Shown here piece after piece: positions 13,353-13,373 of a DNA stretch of 13,373 nt. The stretch lies in NCBI GenBank assembly GCA_019242435.1, contig JAFAVN010000114.1:1-13373 (forward strand), in the 5' to 3' direction. Under the pieces are notes generated by a model. That model worked only from the letters and a program-made list of their open reading frames with translations. It was not told where the DNA came from and did no database searches. Source of the stretch: Verrucomicrobiota bacterium (lineage in GTDB: Bacteria; Verrucomicrobiota; Verrucomicrobiia; Chthoniobacterales; JAFAMB01). The position numbers were made by a program, and so were the translations under genes. Each line of letters opens with the position of its first letter. The first letter of the stretch is position 1.

Positions 13353-13373
13353 GACACCTCTACTACCGCCTTT

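Noticed and set aside
13290..13373. Partial gene starting at ATG 13290 and running off the window
   Set aside because: The frame is open for 28 codons, but its second half (TPARPYADT) is the GC-rich octamer repeat in translation, and no ribosome-binding site is seen.

Overview
The window looks like a chromosomal piece of a Gram-negative, probably soil-dwelling Verrucomicrobiota bacterium. The support is indirect: an MglA-type GTPase with a roadblock partner beside rpoN, several small proteins that resemble verrucomicrobial hypotheticals, and several kinds of short intergenic repeat (palindromic GC-rich units, TGACAAA-type heptamers, GGGCGTAT-type octamers). The phylum is inferred from these features, not proven. 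No rRNA, tRNA, insertion sequence, CRISPR array or phage gene was seen.

Region 1 (1-438) has no gene. It holds a nested inverted-repeat structure: two tandem units of about 146 bp, each containing a palindrome, enclosed by a 36-bp inverted repeat. Region 2 (439-4641, all minus) reads, in transcription order, rpoN (sigma-54), a secreted protein with a possible papain-like Cys/His/Asp pattern, a proline-rich protein ending in a roadblock/LC7 (MglB-like) domain, and an MglA-type GTPase. The genes abut or lie within about 30 bp, so they are probably one transcript. It would link an alternative sigma factor with a polarity switch.

Region 3 (4813-8376, all minus) reads, in transcription order, a two-domain CbiX-like chelatase, a four-cysteine protein resembling the DR2241 Fe-S family, a metal-dependent amidohydrolase/deaminase, and a D-Ala-D-Ala carboxypeptidase. 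Consecutive genes overlap by 4, 4 and 34 bp, which indicates translational coupling. The chelatase and Fe-S protein suggest tetrapyrrole or metal handling. The deaminase substrate is unknown. Region 4 is a minus-strand L,D-transpeptidase (8567-9394) whose start codon lies inside a hairpin made of TGACAAA repeats.

Region 5 (9577-13197, all plus) begins with a lipoprotein carrying a BsuPI-like domain. A small membrane-anchored CxxC protein follows, then a putative outer-membrane protein, CopC and CopD. The last three are almost contiguous and form a copper cluster. CopC keeps its His/Asp/His Cu(II) site, and the outer-membrane protein is also predicted to mature with an N-terminal histidine. 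CopD has an extra charged loop coded by repeat-like DNA. The window ends in another inverted-repeat region.

The strongest leads are the nested repeat array at the left end, the start codons sitting inside mobile-looking repeats, the cysteine-hydrolase-like protein embedded between rpoN and the mgl genes, and the shared N-terminal histidine in the copper cluster.
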